64,000 nucleotides of DNA from Crocodylus rhombifer. Taxonomy: Eukaryota; Chordata; Crocodylia; Crocodylidae. Position numbers and translations under genes: made by a program. The number at the start of each line of letters is the position of its first letter. Position 1 is the first letter of the stretch. Of the stretch, positions 45,767 to 57,210 are shown in pieces. A model generated the notes under the pieces. It did not search any database. It was not told the origin of the DNA and saw nothing but the letters and a program-made list of their open reading frames with translations. The DNA is taken from positions 29,127-93,126 of the forward strand of contig JAVSML010021654.1 in NCBI GenBank assembly GCA_038503035.1. Direction: 5' to 3'.

Positions 45767-46859
45767 GTGAACTATGCCCCTCAGATTGGGATGGGGAGTG
45801 GATGGGTCATGGTACAAGACAAGGTAAAGCAGGTCTCAGTGGGATGTGTGTCATATATTTGCAGGTTTCAAGGACAAAAAGGACCATTATGGCCACCTTT
45901 TCTGGCCCCCTGTTTGACACAGGGTAGAAAGTCAACTACGAACAAACAGGGGTGTCTCATCCCAGAACAGAACAGGAGAAGGGGCCATGTCCCCAGTACC
46001 ATTGCATCTATTGGCAGGAAAGCCTTGACGCATGCGCTCCAATTGCTTTACATCCTTGACTTGGTGAGGTGACTGCTATGGTCACCATGTAGCATCCATT
46101 CCCCAGGCAATAGATGGAGGTGTTGCCCATGTGTGGACCGGAGTTCGTTGTAAGGGCCAGTATAAGAACATGTCTGGCATCTTCCTTCTGGTGACCTTAA
46201 TTTTCTTTATGGATAGAGGCAGATGAAGTGTTTCATTTTACCATACCATGAGGTTACAGATGGGAAACCTGAGGCATGGAAAGCAGAAAAGGACAGGCCC
46301 AAGGATAGACAGAGAGTCTGAGGCAGAGAGAACTCATTTTCCCTGCTGCTCAGTCTCATTTCTATCTCTGAGACAGCAGTCCCCTCTCACTGCCTGCTCC
46401 TAGGACTTGGAAGGCTGGGATGCCTGGGCTGTGGGTGAGAGCCTTAATTCAGAGCGAGCTGTCTGTAATAACAGAATCTAAAACAGAAATGCAGTGGCCA
46501 GACCAGGTGGATATTCAATTAACAGTGTTTCCTTTCCTAATAGGGGATGGAGGTGGGAAAGCAAGCTGTTTTGTGGTGTTCTGGAGATTGCCATGAAGCA
46601 GTGGTGGACCTGGCAAAGGTCCAGGTCTTCATGGAGGCTAGAGGCGTGGTGGAATCACTGATGCATAAGCCTGAGTGGGGAACTGCACTGACACAAGAAT
46701 GCTATGACCCTGGTGTCACACCATCCAGAGCTCCTGTGGGGCACAGTACTAGGAGTGCACACAGCACACTGCCCTCAGACCCATCCAGCCCAGAATGATT
46801 GAAACCTGAGGACAAGGACTAGTGAGGCAGCTTGTTCAGCTCTTTACTGTTCTACCTAG
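45767..46859. other. Intron 14
   Basis: No exon or repeat recognised; the open frame 46547-46798 has no splice or codon support. Confidence 0.35.
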
Positions 46860-46961
46860 GCCCAAGATGCAAAGCTTCACCAACAGCAAGAAGCCATGAG
46901 GATGCAGAAGGAACATACCCAGCAACTACTCAGAGAGTTGAGGGCAGAGGCCAAGGAGACG
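46860..46961 (+). CDS. Host gene exon 15, coiled coil
   Basis: The 102-nt exon between ctacctag and gtacag encodes AQDAKLHQQQEAMRMQKEHT, then QQLLRELRAEAKET. Phase 0-0. Confidence 0.83.
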
Positions 46962-47524
46962 GTACAGTCCTCTAACCTTCAGGGGGAATGGATGGCTCAG
47001 GAGACTGGCTGTGTGGTACAAAGCCTTCCCCACAAGGGCAGTAATTTCTATCTCACTCTCAGACAATAAAGCTTGAAAGCCAGTATGAGGTGGCTCCAGG
47101 GCTGAAGGGACCTGCTGTCATCAAGGGGAAGAGGTGGGGGGTATACTGTAGAAGTCGCCGCTGTCCCACGATCAACCTTGGAATCATATCTTTGCTGGCA
47201 GGCCTCTTGTGGAGAGGCTTGGGAGAAGGGCTGATGGATGAAGGAGGCATATTCATCCAGGGGATGCTCTTCTTTCTTGGGGTCAGACTCCAGTATTGTT
47301 CCCATGATATAGCCATAGGCTAGATCAGTGGAAGACTGCCCTATCCAGCTCCAGTATTTTATACATCTATGCTGCTCAGCAGTATTTTTGGGAACTTCCT
47401 GTGGGTACCAAAGCTTTTCAGCTCACCAGTTTAGTGTATTATGGTTGTGTTCATTTCTCATTACCTGTTCTTCTTCCCAGGGGTAGGGTTGTGTTTACAC
47501 TCATGTGGTTCTGTATGATCCCAG

Positions 47525-47707
47525 GTTCAGAATGCCCTGCTTCAAGGGCAAAGTAAATGGGAAGCCAAGGAAAAGGAAGCACTCCAGATGCAATGTGAAA
47601 CAGTGGAGGAGCAGAGCCACAGAGTCCAAGCGGACCTCCAGAAGGCCCTGGAGAAAGAGAGGAGGAAGGGATCAGCTTTGCAGACTAGGATCCTGGAGCT
47701 CCAGAAG
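47525..47707 (+). CDS. Host gene exon 16, coiled coil
   Basis: The 183-nt exon between gatcccag and gttggt encodes VQNALLQGQSKWEAKEKEAL, then QADLQKALEKERRKGSALQT and RILELQK. Phase 0-0. Confidence 0.85.
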
Positions 47708-48295
47708 GTTGGTGTCTCCACAAACCATCTACAAGCACAAAATCTGGCTGGAGGGATTTATCATCTGTAGAAATTAAGTTAGAGCTCTTGGGTCTTATTC
47801 CAATTTAAGCAATGGCTTGCTTTGTGGCTTTGGCAAATGATTGCCTCTCTCTGCCCTCCCTATCTTAGGTTGTTAAATGGGTTCTTACTGAAGTATCTGA
47901 GCACCTCACAGTCTTTAATGTATTTAGCTAACAACACTGCTGTGAGATAAGGCTGGGTTATTATCCCCATTTTACAGATGGAGAACAGAGGCACAGAGAG
48001 ACTAAGGCCTAAATCCTAGTTCACTTCACATGCCTGAATGGCATACACACAGCTGCATAACTGCAACTGCAGTTCTTAACACATACACACAGCATGAGAT
48101 TCAGCTCTGCATGTGTCCACTGATTGTGCTCAGCAGGGCTGTGTTCTGGGCAGAGGCGCAGCAAAACAGGGTGGCCTAGATCCATGCATAAGGTTGCATA
48201 AGTCCCCAGACTTTAGCTGTGTAGAACTTGTGACTAACATGTGTGAGACTCCAGAAAAGGAGAAGGGCTCTCTCACCTTTTGACCCAATAGCCTA
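47708..48295. other. Intron 16, first part
   Basis: No exon or specific repeat recognised. Confidence 0.35.
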
Positions 48296-48690
48296 GTTCA
48301 GGCGCAGGCAAAGTCCAGCCCCTGGGGCTGGATCGGGCCTGTAGCGGACTCTGTTTCCCAGCAGCCCCTGGCCATGTCACTGTGGCTGGTTTCCATGGAG
48401 ACCCCAGCAGCAGTGGGTCCCTGATAGTGCAGGACCAGGGTTGCCATGGAGACCAGACCCAGCAGTGGCAGAGCACGCATCCAGGTGGGGAGCTGCTTCG
48501 GGCCAGGATCTTGTAGCAATGATAACGGGGTCCAGAGCCAGGGCAGAACTGCAATCTGCTGCCTATACACCCTGGGCAGGGGTGTGCAGGCAGCGGACTG
48601 TGGTTCTGCCCCAGCCCTGGACCATGCTGTCACCACCACAAGATCCCAGCTCCAAAGGTCATTATTAATAACAGAGAAGCTGAGGCCAGG
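48296..48690. repeat. GC-rich hAT-like repeat fragment
   Basis: It begins caggcgcaggcaaagtccag, with a self-complementary cagcccctggggctg. This resembles the inverted end at about 50905-50947 (caggggtgggcaaaatacag). The ends resemble hAT MITE termini of the 'caggggtgggcaaa' type. No clean target duplication. Confidence 0.45.
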
Positions 48691-49734
48691 AGGCTTTGTC
48701 TAGACTCAGGTTTTTTGGCCATGTTGTAACATGTTGGTTGTAACATATTGTAATATGTTGGATCTCTGGGAGATCCATCGAGGTCACTCTCTGGACAGTG
48801 TCAACAAGAAGGACTTTTGTAAAATAAATCAGTGTTGTTTGCTTCTACTGCTCATAAACAGTAAGTATCATTCTTCAAATGGCCATGCTGAAGGCTGAGG
48901 TGTATCCCTCTTCTCCCATAGCTTTGTGACAGAGACCCTGAATCTCAATATCAGAAATTAAATCTTCCCTTTCCTCAGATCAGGACCAATTTGAAGAACT
49001 GGAACCAGATGGGATATTTTATACTTCCTTTAAAAAAAACCTTATAATGCTGAAAACTAGCCAGCAACATACTCTGCAGTTCGTGACTGGCTCTGTAATC
49101 CTTATGAGTGGACATAAACTGATAATGATCATTTTAAAAACGAATTTACAAATATTACTTAATTAATTGTCTCTTACAGGCCCTGTCAGGGAGATCAGTA
49201 ATAAAGTATTATCACCCCCATATAATAGATGGGTAAATTGAGGTTTGAAGCTATTCACTGATTGCCTGAGGCCACACTGTGCTCAGAAATGGAATCCAAC
49301 TCTGTAGCCAATGGGACCTCATGCATCTAGAGCAGGGTCAGGCAATTATTTTGTCTGGAGGACCACTTAACAAATTCTGATGAGCTGTTGAGGGCTGCAA
49401 GGGCTGCCCCGCCCCATGACAAGCACCCCACCCCATGGTCACCATCTTGGGCCCAGAAGTCCTGTCCTTTAACCCCTTACCTTTGCCACCAGAAGTCCCT
49501 CCCCTTGCTCCCAGAAGTACTCCTTTTGGGAAGGGAGTTTGCCATCTTGGAACCAGAAAAAAACCACAAATTATATACTAAAAGTCAAATCATCCACAAT
49601 AACTTATTTTAATTTTATTTAAAAAAATATTTTTCGCCTGATTTGTGTGTTTGCGCTGTGGATATATCAGTGATTCCATAATAGCTCAAAACAAAGTCTT
49701 CCGCTTGTATATTGCGGGGAGGTGGGGAAGATAT

Positions 49735-50110
49735 GGAAGGGGGTGAGTAGGTGTGGGTGGGTGGATGTGGGGTTTATGGGGGGCCTGTGGGTGTGTGTGT
49801 GGATGTGTATATATGTGGAGTGGGGGGGAGAGTGTGGGGGGTATGTGCGGATGTAGGTTGGTGGGTATGGGTAGCTTGTGGGGATGTGTGGGTCTGTGTG
49901 TGGGTGGGTATGGAGTTTCTGGGGGTCTCTGAGGTGTGTGGAGGGAGAGGATGGCTGGGGGGGTATGTGTGAGTCCGTGTGTGCTGTGGGATGGATGTGG
50001 GTAGCAGGTTACATGGCTCCCTCCAGAGGCAAGCGCATGTGACTGTAGAGGGTGTGGGTGGGTTCGGTGTTTGTGGGTGTGTGATTGTGTGGGGTAGAGA
50101 GTGTGGCTGT
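49735..50110. repeat. GT/GGGT-rich low-complexity tract
   Basis: About 375 bp dominated by tgtgggtg, gtgtgtgt and ggtatg words, almost without C on the plus strand. It looks like a decayed GT-rich minisatellite. Open frames within are artefacts of composition. Confidence 0.8.
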
Positions 50111-50129
50111 GGGTATGGTGGGATGTGCA

Positions 50130-50950
50130 TGGTAGCCCCCCTGCAAATGCCCCCCGAGCCAGTCAGTACCTGTCACTGCCCTGCAACAGCCTGGAGCTGG
50201 CACACCCTGTGGCACCTCCTTGTCACCGCCAACAGTGTGTAGCCCCAGCACAACCTGCATCCAGCACTCACCAACCTGCCATGGCATGTCCTGCAGCCCC
50301 TGGGCATGTAGCAGGGCTGGGGCAGCTCCGCAGCTGAACTGCCTTTCTAGGTAGCCTGGGCAGTGCATCTCCTTGTGGGTGCCAGCATCACTAGCCCTAG
50401 CCTCTGGTACCAGTGAGGACCAGTGCGCACAGCCCTGATTCAGCATGCCCCATGCCTGCTCTGGACTTGCCTGTTCAGGCTGAGCAGTAGCAGCAGCAGT
50501 GGTGCCGAGCAGAAAAACTGTTGCTTGGCATGGGGAAAAAGCAGCTTCCCCCTCGCCACTGCCAGACAGTTGTTGCTGCAGCCAACCGGAACCCGCACCA
50601 TCTGCATCTCCATCACTGCTGCCTCTGGGCTGCCCACTGGGGCAATGGTGACAGTGCAGAGCAGCTGCAGGGCAGCTGAGAGGTGGCAGTGATGGAGATG
50701 CAGAGCAGCCCAGCATGGTGTGGGCTCCAGGCAGCTACGGCAAGAACTACCTGGCAGTGGCAAAGGAGAGGAGCTGCTTTTCAACGGCAACCGGAAGGAG
50801 CTGCCACTGCCCAGGCTTCCTAGAAAGGCAGTCCAGCCATGGAGCCCAGCCCCAGAGGGCAGCAGGATGTGCCATGGCCAGGTGGCACCAGACAAAGCTC
50901 CTCTGTGGACCAGATCCAGCCTGCAGGCTGTATTTTGCCCACCCCTGATC
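50130..50950. repeat. GC-rich repeat ending in hAT-like terminus
   Basis: GC-rich block full of cagc/gctg words, ending ttttgcccacccctg at 50946. The inverted terminus resembles hAT MITE ends. Non-coding despite several overlapping open frames. Confidence 0.45.
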
Positions 50951-51172
50951 TAGAGTCAGTACTAAGCAATGGGCAGTAGCTGTGTCAGGCACTCTTTTCA
51001 GCCTTGCCATGTGACTGAGGGCTGAGGCAGTGCATTGTAAAGGACTTTCTTCAGATACAGAGTTCTTATTCTGCCCTGAGCGTGCAAGTTGGCTTGGAGA
51101 TGACCCAGGATGTCAGGGCAAGGGCTAGGCTGGGCTAGAGTGATGCTTTGTTTCTAATGGCTTGTGCTACAG

Positions 51173-51304
51173 AGAATCCAAGACCTGGAACTCCTTACTT
51201 GCTCACTCAAGCAAGAGAAGCAGGTGGCCCTAGAAGACCTGCAGACGTTGCTTCAGGAGGAGAAAATGGAAGCGTTACAGAAACTTCGGGAGGAACTGGA
51301 GCAG
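51173..51304 (+). CDS. Host gene exon 17, coiled coil
   Basis: The 132-nt exon between gtgctacag and gtggga encodes RIQDLELLTCSLKQEKQVAL, then EDLQTLLQEEKMEALQKLRE and ELEQ. Phase 0-0. Confidence 0.86.
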
Positions 51305-51657
51305 GTGGGAAGACAGATATAGGAGCTATCTAAGGAGGCAGGGGAAATTCTTTGGTCTCACATGCCTATCACTGGGAGTGAGGTATGATGAGTTAAGAGG
51401 CACAGTGTCAGGGGAGACTCTATTATGAGAGCCCCAGTGGCATTGCTGGCCAGGAGGGAAGCTGCTGGCATCTGACTGATTTGCCTGGTTACACTGGCAA
51501 ACTGGGCTTTGCTGACAAACTGAGCTTTGCTGAGCAGGGTATTTTCTTGGCCCTCCCAATGGAAAGGATACAAACATTCACCTCAAGCAGTAGCAATCCA
51601 GATGTGCTGCCCTGCACTGCTCAGAGCCTGTTGCCCAGGAAGAGCAAGTGTTTGCTC

Positions 51658-52005
51658 ATGGGTGACTGTGCCTCTTGTGTCAGGTGGGGCGCACATACCC
51701 CCCCGACACCAGGCAGCAGCCTGGGAGGAGTGGTCCCCCGGTGGCTAATTGCATTGACTGGGGGTGTCGGTGGGGGGTCCCCTGGCAGCTGACATCACTC
51801 ACCAAAAAGCAGCCATGCCACTTCCGGAAGCAGCGTGGCCACTTTTGTTGGCAGCCCCACTACCCGGCCAGTGCTTACAGGGGGTGGGGAACCCTGTGCT
51901 CCTGCCTGTCCCTCTCCCCGTCACCTAAACTGGGAGTGTGGCCTGACAGGGGATGCACCAGCACTCTCAGGGGGTGCACATGCACCCCCATGCATCACTA
52001 CTGTG
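51658..52005 (+). repeat. Dispersed GC-rich repeat, copy 2
   Basis: It starts atgggtgactgtgcctcttg and ends tgcacatgcacccccatgcat, following the block order of 3684-4008. The two copies are diverged but collinear. Confidence 0.65.
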
Positions 52006-52045
52006 TTTGCTAATGTGCTCTTTTTTCTTGTGGTTATGACCCTAG

Positions 52046-52278
52046 GAGACAATACAGGAGCGTGACCAACTGAGAGCAAGGCTGCAGCAACTGGAGGAGA
52101 AGCAGTGCGTCTTGCGAGCCAAGCAGGGTGAATCGTCTTTCTGGGAGCAGGAGGCACTGTCCAGTGCTGAGTGGGCTGAGCACTCAGTGGCCTGGGAGAT
52201 TGGCTTGGTGTGCCAGCACCTCCAGGACTTGCTGCCTGAGAGAGCCAGGGGACAGAGTGCTTTCTGGATGGCAGATAG
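52046..52278 (+). CDS. Host gene exon 18, coil then helical module
   Basis: The 233-nt exon between gaccctag and gtgagg encodes ETIQERDQLRARLQQLEEKQ (coil), then a less regular segment with Trp and Cys, HSVAWEIGLVCQHLQDLLPE. The second half may be a folded helical element between coils. Phase 0 in and 2 out. Confidence 0.86.
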
Positions 52279-52349
52279 GTGAGGCCCTTTAACCCCCTGG
52301 TTTCTGTCTCTGGAGGCCCAAACTGTTTGCTTTCTCAACCTTCACAGCC

Positions 52350-52450
52350 ACAGCATCTGATGGAATGAGCTTCAGCCCGTGAAAGCTTGTGATTAGATAG
52401 ATAGATAGATATACTTTTGTTAGTTTAAGTGCAAGTCTATCCTGCCTTCA
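52350..52450. repeat. MITE-like fragment and GATA microsatellite
   Basis: The words catctgatggaatgagcttc and gtgaaagcttgtg resemble a widespread vertebrate DNA-element end. They are followed by (gata)4 at 52396-52410 and tttgttagtttaag. Confidence 0.5.
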
Positions 52451-53195
52451 CCCTGCACTGACCAATAGCCAGGCAGACTCAGCTGCATTTGTTCTGCTAT
52501 GCATAGGTGAATCTGAGGCCAGCCAAAGGCCTAAGTAGCACACAGATCCTGCTTATGGCCAGTGGGGTATAGGTGGTACCTAGGCCTTGGGCTGCCCTTG
52601 GCTCTCAGCTCAGGGCTGAATTTCACTCTCTATATCTGGAAAGACTTTGTGCGAGAGCTTGATTCATGTATCCCTATTGCTTCAGGGTGAGAACTGGTGG
52701 CATTTCCCATGATCAGGGGGAGCAAGAGGTTGCTAAAGGGCTCTTTACTCTTGTGGCTGGAACCCTAGGAGAAGGGTCACAGGACTGATAGGTTGAGAGT
52801 AATGCTGCCACAGCTGGGACAGAAACAACACTGCCAGGCCCTTCAGTCATGCTTTGGTGTTACTACTTGGGGAAGCAGCTTTTAGTTATGTAGGCAGTTC
52901 ATTATAAAACATGGATCAGATCTCATAGATCTCCAGCAGTGTTGTCCCCAAGACAAAGATCCCTGGAAAGAATAGAGGATGAGTGCTTCAAGTATAGACC
53001 CTGCTAACAATGTGGTGCTCAGTCACCCTCTATTGTCTGCTTTGAGCCCCTTAGTTCAGAACAGTGGTAGCTCTTTCTTTCTAGTCCAGGCAACCCAAGC
53101 TCAGTCCTAGCAGACCTACTGTTACAAGGTGTGACCCATGCAGGGTGCACCCTCATTCCTGGTTCTCTTCCCAAACTTCTGTTTATTTTATTCAG
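52451..53195. other. Intron 18 remainder
   Basis: No exon or repeat recognised. Confidence 0.35.
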
Positions 53196-53334
53196 GAGCC
53201 CATCTTACCTCTCTCCCAGCCATGGCCTCCAGATCCTCCGTGGACTGAGGGAAGAAATTCAGCACTACCTCAGGGACTTGCAGCAAGAGATAGAGGCTCA
53301 GAAGCACACCATCCTTCAGGTCCAAATGGAAAAG
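53196..53334 (+). CDS. Host gene exon 19, coiled coil
   Basis: The 139-nt exon between tttattcag and gtaatg encodes SPSYLSPSHGLQILRGLREE, then IQHYLRDLQQEIEAQKHTIL and QVQMEK. A short Ser/Pro linker leads into a strong coil. Phase 1 in and 0 out. Confidence 0.86.
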
Positions 53335-54351
53335 GTAATGCAAGTTAATAGGCGTACAGAGGAAATTATTGTTCCTTGAAGAGCTCATTCACTGCACAGC
53401 CATACCCTTAAAATGAGCCATGTGGTTTTCTGTCCAGTATTAACTTTGCTGTTTTTCTGGCCAGGATCAGGGTTCTAACTTTCTTTGCCTTAAGGCAGAT
53501 ACTGTGCGTTACAGGAGGCAGTGGGGAACCATCCTCTCTTTGCAGCACAATTGGCCAAAAGCACTGTGGCCTTTTCCTTTTCCTTTTTCTGCAGCACTGG
53601 GGACTGGTCACTGCCTGAGATATGGGTCTGTGTGCACCCTACACCTGACCCATGGGTAAGAAATCCTTTGGCCGCTCTGTTTGTTTAGACTGTCTGGTCT
53701 TCAAAGAACAGACTCTTTCTCATTCCTGCATACAGCACAGAGCACAACATGGCCACCATCTCAGTTGGGGCATTAAGGCATTGCTGGAAAAACAATCATA
53801 CAGGGAAATCTAACAATTCCTGTAGGACCAAGAGCAACTCTTGGGCTTTTCTGCAAGCTTGGCATCTCTGACAAACTGTCATAAGGTTGTGCTCCTTAGT
53901 ATAGCATCATGGTGAGGGTAACCTGGGAACATGACTGTGATATCACTTAAATCCAGGCACAGATTTCTCTGTGGAATTGAATGGGCCACTGGACAATGCC
54001 TTCAGTGCTATGTTTCCCTTCTGTGTTGATCACACTGATTCATCTTGATTCTACTGCCCTCTCCTGAAATGCCCAATACAAAATGGACCAAATCAGGTCA
54101 CTAGCCTCTGGTGTCTTTCAAGGATTGACCTCTGCATAGAATGACAAGCAAAGAGAAAATAAATGTGGTTCCTGGGGTTTTCTAGTGCCAGCCAGATAGA
54201 TGTCCACAAGGAAGAGAGAGGAAAGGGAAAAGCCATTAGTGGCTATCCTTGTTGCCAAGACACTGCCCATCAGTGCTACATCAGAGCAGATAAACACCAG
54301 GGATGCTGTTTAACTTGCCCTGATAGCAGTGAGAGCCCTCTGTATTTGCAG
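53335..54351. other. Intron 19
   Basis: No exon or repeat recognised. Confidence 0.35.
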
Positions 54352-54435
54352 AAATGGGAGCTGAGGCAGCAGCAGGAGCAGCTTCATTTAGAAAAGGAGG
54401 AAGCTCTGGAGGCCCTGAAGGAGCAGCTGATCCAG
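54352..54435 (+). CDS. Host gene exon 20, coiled coil
   Basis: The 84-nt exon between tatttgcag and gtaagt encodes KWELRQQQEQLHLEKEEALE, then ALKEQLIQ. Phase 0-0. Confidence 0.87.
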
Positions 54436-55094
54436 GTAAGTCTCTTCATGACCATGGAGTGGTCCTGCATAGGTGGGGCTTTTCTACTCTTTGACCCTGT
54501 CCCATGCATCTGAGTCCTATGCATTACTCTTCAGCCAGGGTTCTCTCTAGAGTTGAGCAGGAACTGTTCTTGGCACTACTGTCCGCCAAGAGATGCTAAC
54601 ACTGCGGTGAGCCATCCCCCTTCTGCTCCTCTACAGGACCTCTGTAGCAATGTGTCTAGATGTCTAGCAGGCTGCATTTCCCCACCCTTAAAATCACATG
54701 TTCTGGGGCTCAGAAATGGCTAAGAAGGTCTCTGCAGAAGGCCTGGGATGTATTCACCCAGGGAAGAGCTATTTAGGTTCCCATTCAGGGGCAGAGGGAG
54801 GAGGTAGCTTATACTTCCCTGAGTTGTCAAGGATCCCATCTTGCAGTCCATGTTCTATGCCTTCCTCCCCTGAATCCAAGAGATGAGCCTGAATCTGACC
54901 TGCCCTCCCCAGGTTTTGAGGAACTTTTGATTTGGGTCCATACACTGCTGGCCAAGGCTATCTATGTCTAAGAGCTAAGATGTGATAAACCCCACAGAGC
55001 CTGGCTTCCACAGTCTGCAGGGGGTATATGTGTGGTATGTAAATCCTGTGGTTGGCTGAGCTGAGCAGTTTGCTTTGCTCATCTTATCCTGCAG

Positions 55095-55267
55095 GAGCAC
55101 ATCCAGGAAATTGCCACCCTGCAGCACAGTCAGCTAAAGGAGGCTATGGGTGAAAAGCAGTTGTGCAAGGACAGTGAGCTGTGGGCTATCCAGGGAAGCT
55201 GGAAGGATCAGATGGCCTGCAAGCTGACCCAGAGGTTGGAGAAGGAGCTGGATGTGGAGATGGAAAC
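55095..55267 (+). CDS. Host gene exon 21, last visible coil exon
   Basis: The 173-nt exon between tatcctgcag and gtgagt encodes EHIQEIATLQHSQLKEAMGE, then LWAIQGSWKDQMACKLTQRL and EKELDVEMET. It leaves in phase 2, so at least one more exon must follow. The only exon-like block before the Polinton (55922-56008) does not fit this phase without a stop. Confidence 0.86.
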
Positions 55268-56068
55268 GTGAGTGATGAGAGAGGCCAGGGACTCCCAGAG
55301 CTTCCAATATTCCAGCAACTTGGAATAGCTGAGGAGGGAAGGAGGGAAGGGCTTGTGTTCTTGACAGAAGTGCTGCTTCTGTGGAGATGCCTGATGTTTG
55401 GTACCTCCAGTGTGACTGACTCCCTGCTTCAGTTGCCTCTTCTTGCTATAAAATGGGGATAATAAATACCCACCTTGGCAAAGTGCTTTGTGGTTCTTGT
55501 ATGAATAGTTAACAAATAAGTGATACTAATCAGTACTATGCAGCTTCCACTCTGCTGGGTTGGGCAGTCATTGAAGGGTAGTGCCAGGCTGTAGAGGGCT
55601 CAAGAGTTTCACTCTGTGGCTTTGGGAGAGGTGTGGGATTTTGCACAGTGCCCCAACTGCCCTCTTTGGACCTGATGTGGATTATTTGGTTAATTCTGTC
55701 AGTAGCTGCATTTGGACTGTACTGCATGCTTTTGAAAACCCACCCTTGATCAGAAAGGTCAGTGGTAAGGAAAGAGCACCCCAGTGATTGGAGTAGTGTT
55801 GCTGCTGCATCTATGAATAGAGACTGAGGGGAACTCTGAGAGCTGGACATCATCCTAGATGTAAAAGAATCAGCCACAGACACCACTGGCCTCGCTTCTG
55901 GAGCCTGTCTGGGTGGTTTACAGGTGGAGCAGCACAAGACACTGAGGATGCTTAGTGGGAGTGGGACTGAGACACTAAAACCCTTGAGTCTCTCTGAACT
56001 ATCGTCAGGTGGAAACAATTTTTCATTGCTATCATCCTGAATAACCCCATGGTAAAAAGCTTGGCAAT
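55268..56068. other. Intron 21 up to the Polinton
   Basis: A possible exon at 55922-56008 (acceptor gtttacag; VEQHKTLRMLSGSGTETLKP) reads open only in phase 0, which conflicts with exon 21. An aataaa at 55460 is not convincing as a gene end. Confidence 0.35.
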
Positions 56069-56621
56069 AGTATATAGGGACACCAGTTTGTTAACTTGGC
56101 AGGTGCCCCACCCCTTTCCCACTTATATGGTGTGTGATGTCACAAACCCTGCCTCCCTTTCCCCTTATATGGTGTGCGACATCAGAAGCCCTGCCCCAGC
56201 CCCTGGTCATATGATGCGTGATATCAGAAACCCACCACCTGTCCACAGTCACATGATGCATGACATCAAAAACCTCATGCTGGCCCCATCATATGATGCA
56301 CGACACCACCATCCCATGGTCCATGACATCAGAAGGGCCACCTGTTCAGACCCCAAAGCCTGTCCCTCATGCCGAAGACCCACCTTAGACCACATGGTAC
56401 AGTCTCGACCTATCGGCCCCCGGACTGCTATATTGGCTCCAGAATTCCCCACCCTATCACATGCTGCATGACTTCAGAAGGGTTGATGACCAGGGCCATC
56501 CCCACTGCCAACACCACTAGCGGCTTCTGTGGGTGCTGGCCAGCCCTGCTGTCACCTTCTGCAGCTGCCCCCCCCCCCCAGACTCAGGAGGCACCAGTCG
56601 CCCATGATTGCCCAACAGGCC
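56069..56621 (+). repeat. Polinton left terminal inverted repeat
   Basis: It begins AG at 56069 after ggcaat, and carries a ladder of tgatgtca/tgacatca-type words. Its sequence matches the complement of 64000-63445. Relative to the right copy it contains an extra block at about 56486-56600 and lacks some tandem units. Confidence 0.85.
56486..56604 (-). repeat. Repeat fragment inside the left Polinton TIR
   Basis: The right TIR runs straight from ...aaaaggga to tgcccaacaggcc where the left has this extra block. Its inverted end (atgggcgactggtgcct is catgggcgactggtgcctcc here) matches the start of the repeat family at 3684 and 51658. Confidence 0.55.
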
Positions 56622-56650
56622 CCAAGTCTTATTTCACTTTGGTAAGGTGA

Positions 56651-57097
56651 TTGTTAAATTTCACCTATGACCCCAGAAGACCTTGGGATTTTACAATAAG
56701 TAAAACCACAATGGCGATGGTAAAAAACGATGGGGACCCTAACTTGTACAGAAATTATTATAAAGCCCAAGCCGGGTATGGTCTTAACTCATATCAGGGG
56801 GTGCTCGTGATGTATGGGGCTGGCAAGGGAGACATATTTTGCAGTCTGTTTAGAAAAGTCATTCCACTTTTGAGAAGGGGTCTGGAGATTATTAAGCTGC
56901 ATGCTAAAAACATGGCTCAAAGCATAGCCAAAGATGCAATTGGTCACATCTCCCAAGCTGTTCTGGATAAGGTGGGCAAGCTGGCGAAGCAGGAGGGGTC
57001 TGCATTCATGTGGATTCAAAGACAGAGCCTTAAAAGAGAGACACTCTATGCTCCCAATGTAAAGGACCTCCCCAACCCCTTAAAAAGAAGAGGGTGA
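56651..57097 (+). pseudogene. Small basic Polinton virion-type protein
   Basis: An open 148-codon frame. It has an N-terminal Tyr/Gly-rich segment (YKAQAGYGLNSYQGVLVMYG) and a central amphipathic, basic stretch beginning GKGDIFCSLFRKVIPLLRRG, then a Lys/Arg-rich tail. This G-x-G...LFR..(I/L)PLL(R/K)RG pattern is typical of a small ORF found before the capsid gene in Polintons and adintoviruses, which has been compared with adenoviral minor core or membrane-active proteins. The first part may be frame-shifted relative to an intact gene. It lies about 0.1 kb before the capsid region. Family placement is inference. Confidence 0.5.
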
Positions 57098-57210
57098 GTC
57101 AATGAGGCAGTCATACATGAAAGACTGAGAAGCAGCCTGGGAGAAAAAAGGGGCACTCTCTTGGAGGAAAAAGAAATATATTATAATCGTCATGGCCTTT
57201 GTTCACTGCA

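Larger units (their letters stand above)
8128..55267 (+). other. Host gene: large acidic/coiled-coil protein, 21 exons visible
   Basis: Twenty-one exons between these limits have AG acceptors and GT donors, and their codon phases join without conflict: 2-1, 2-0, 0-1, 2-1, 2-1, 2-2, 1-1, 2-2, 1-0, 0-2, 1-0, seven 0-0/0-2 coil exons and so on. Together they give 3,790 nt, about 1,263 codons. Exons 1-9 encode acidic, Ser-rich, low-hydrophobicity sequence; exons 10-21 encode nearly uninterrupted coiled coil. Architecture and exon pattern resemble vertebrate centrosomal or basal-body proteins, but I did not recognise a specific ortholog. The first exon enters in phase 2 and the last leaves in phase 2, so both ends lie outside the window or beyond the Polinton. 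Confidence 0.85.

Noticed and set aside
49751..50242. Open frames rich in Gly/Val/Cys on plus and His/Pro/Thr on minus
   Set aside because: They are translations of a GT-rich low-complexity tract.
48296..50950. A single 2.65-kb hAT element bounded by the two 'caggsg-ggcaaa' ends
   Set aside because: No 8-bp duplication links the two ends and the middle contains unrelated sequence and a GT tract; treated as separate fragments.
8128..55267. Identity of the host gene as CEP164, FBF1, CEP131 or centriolin
   Set aside because: Considered because of the acidic-plus-coil layout, but the exon peptides do not match what I know of these proteins and no WW or LRR domain is visible.
55922..56008. Candidate next exon of the host gene (acceptor gtttacag, reads VEQHKTLRMLSGSG)
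   Set aside because: Exon 21 leaves phase 2; joined in that phase the block meets TGA within eight codons, so it is not accepted without transcript support.
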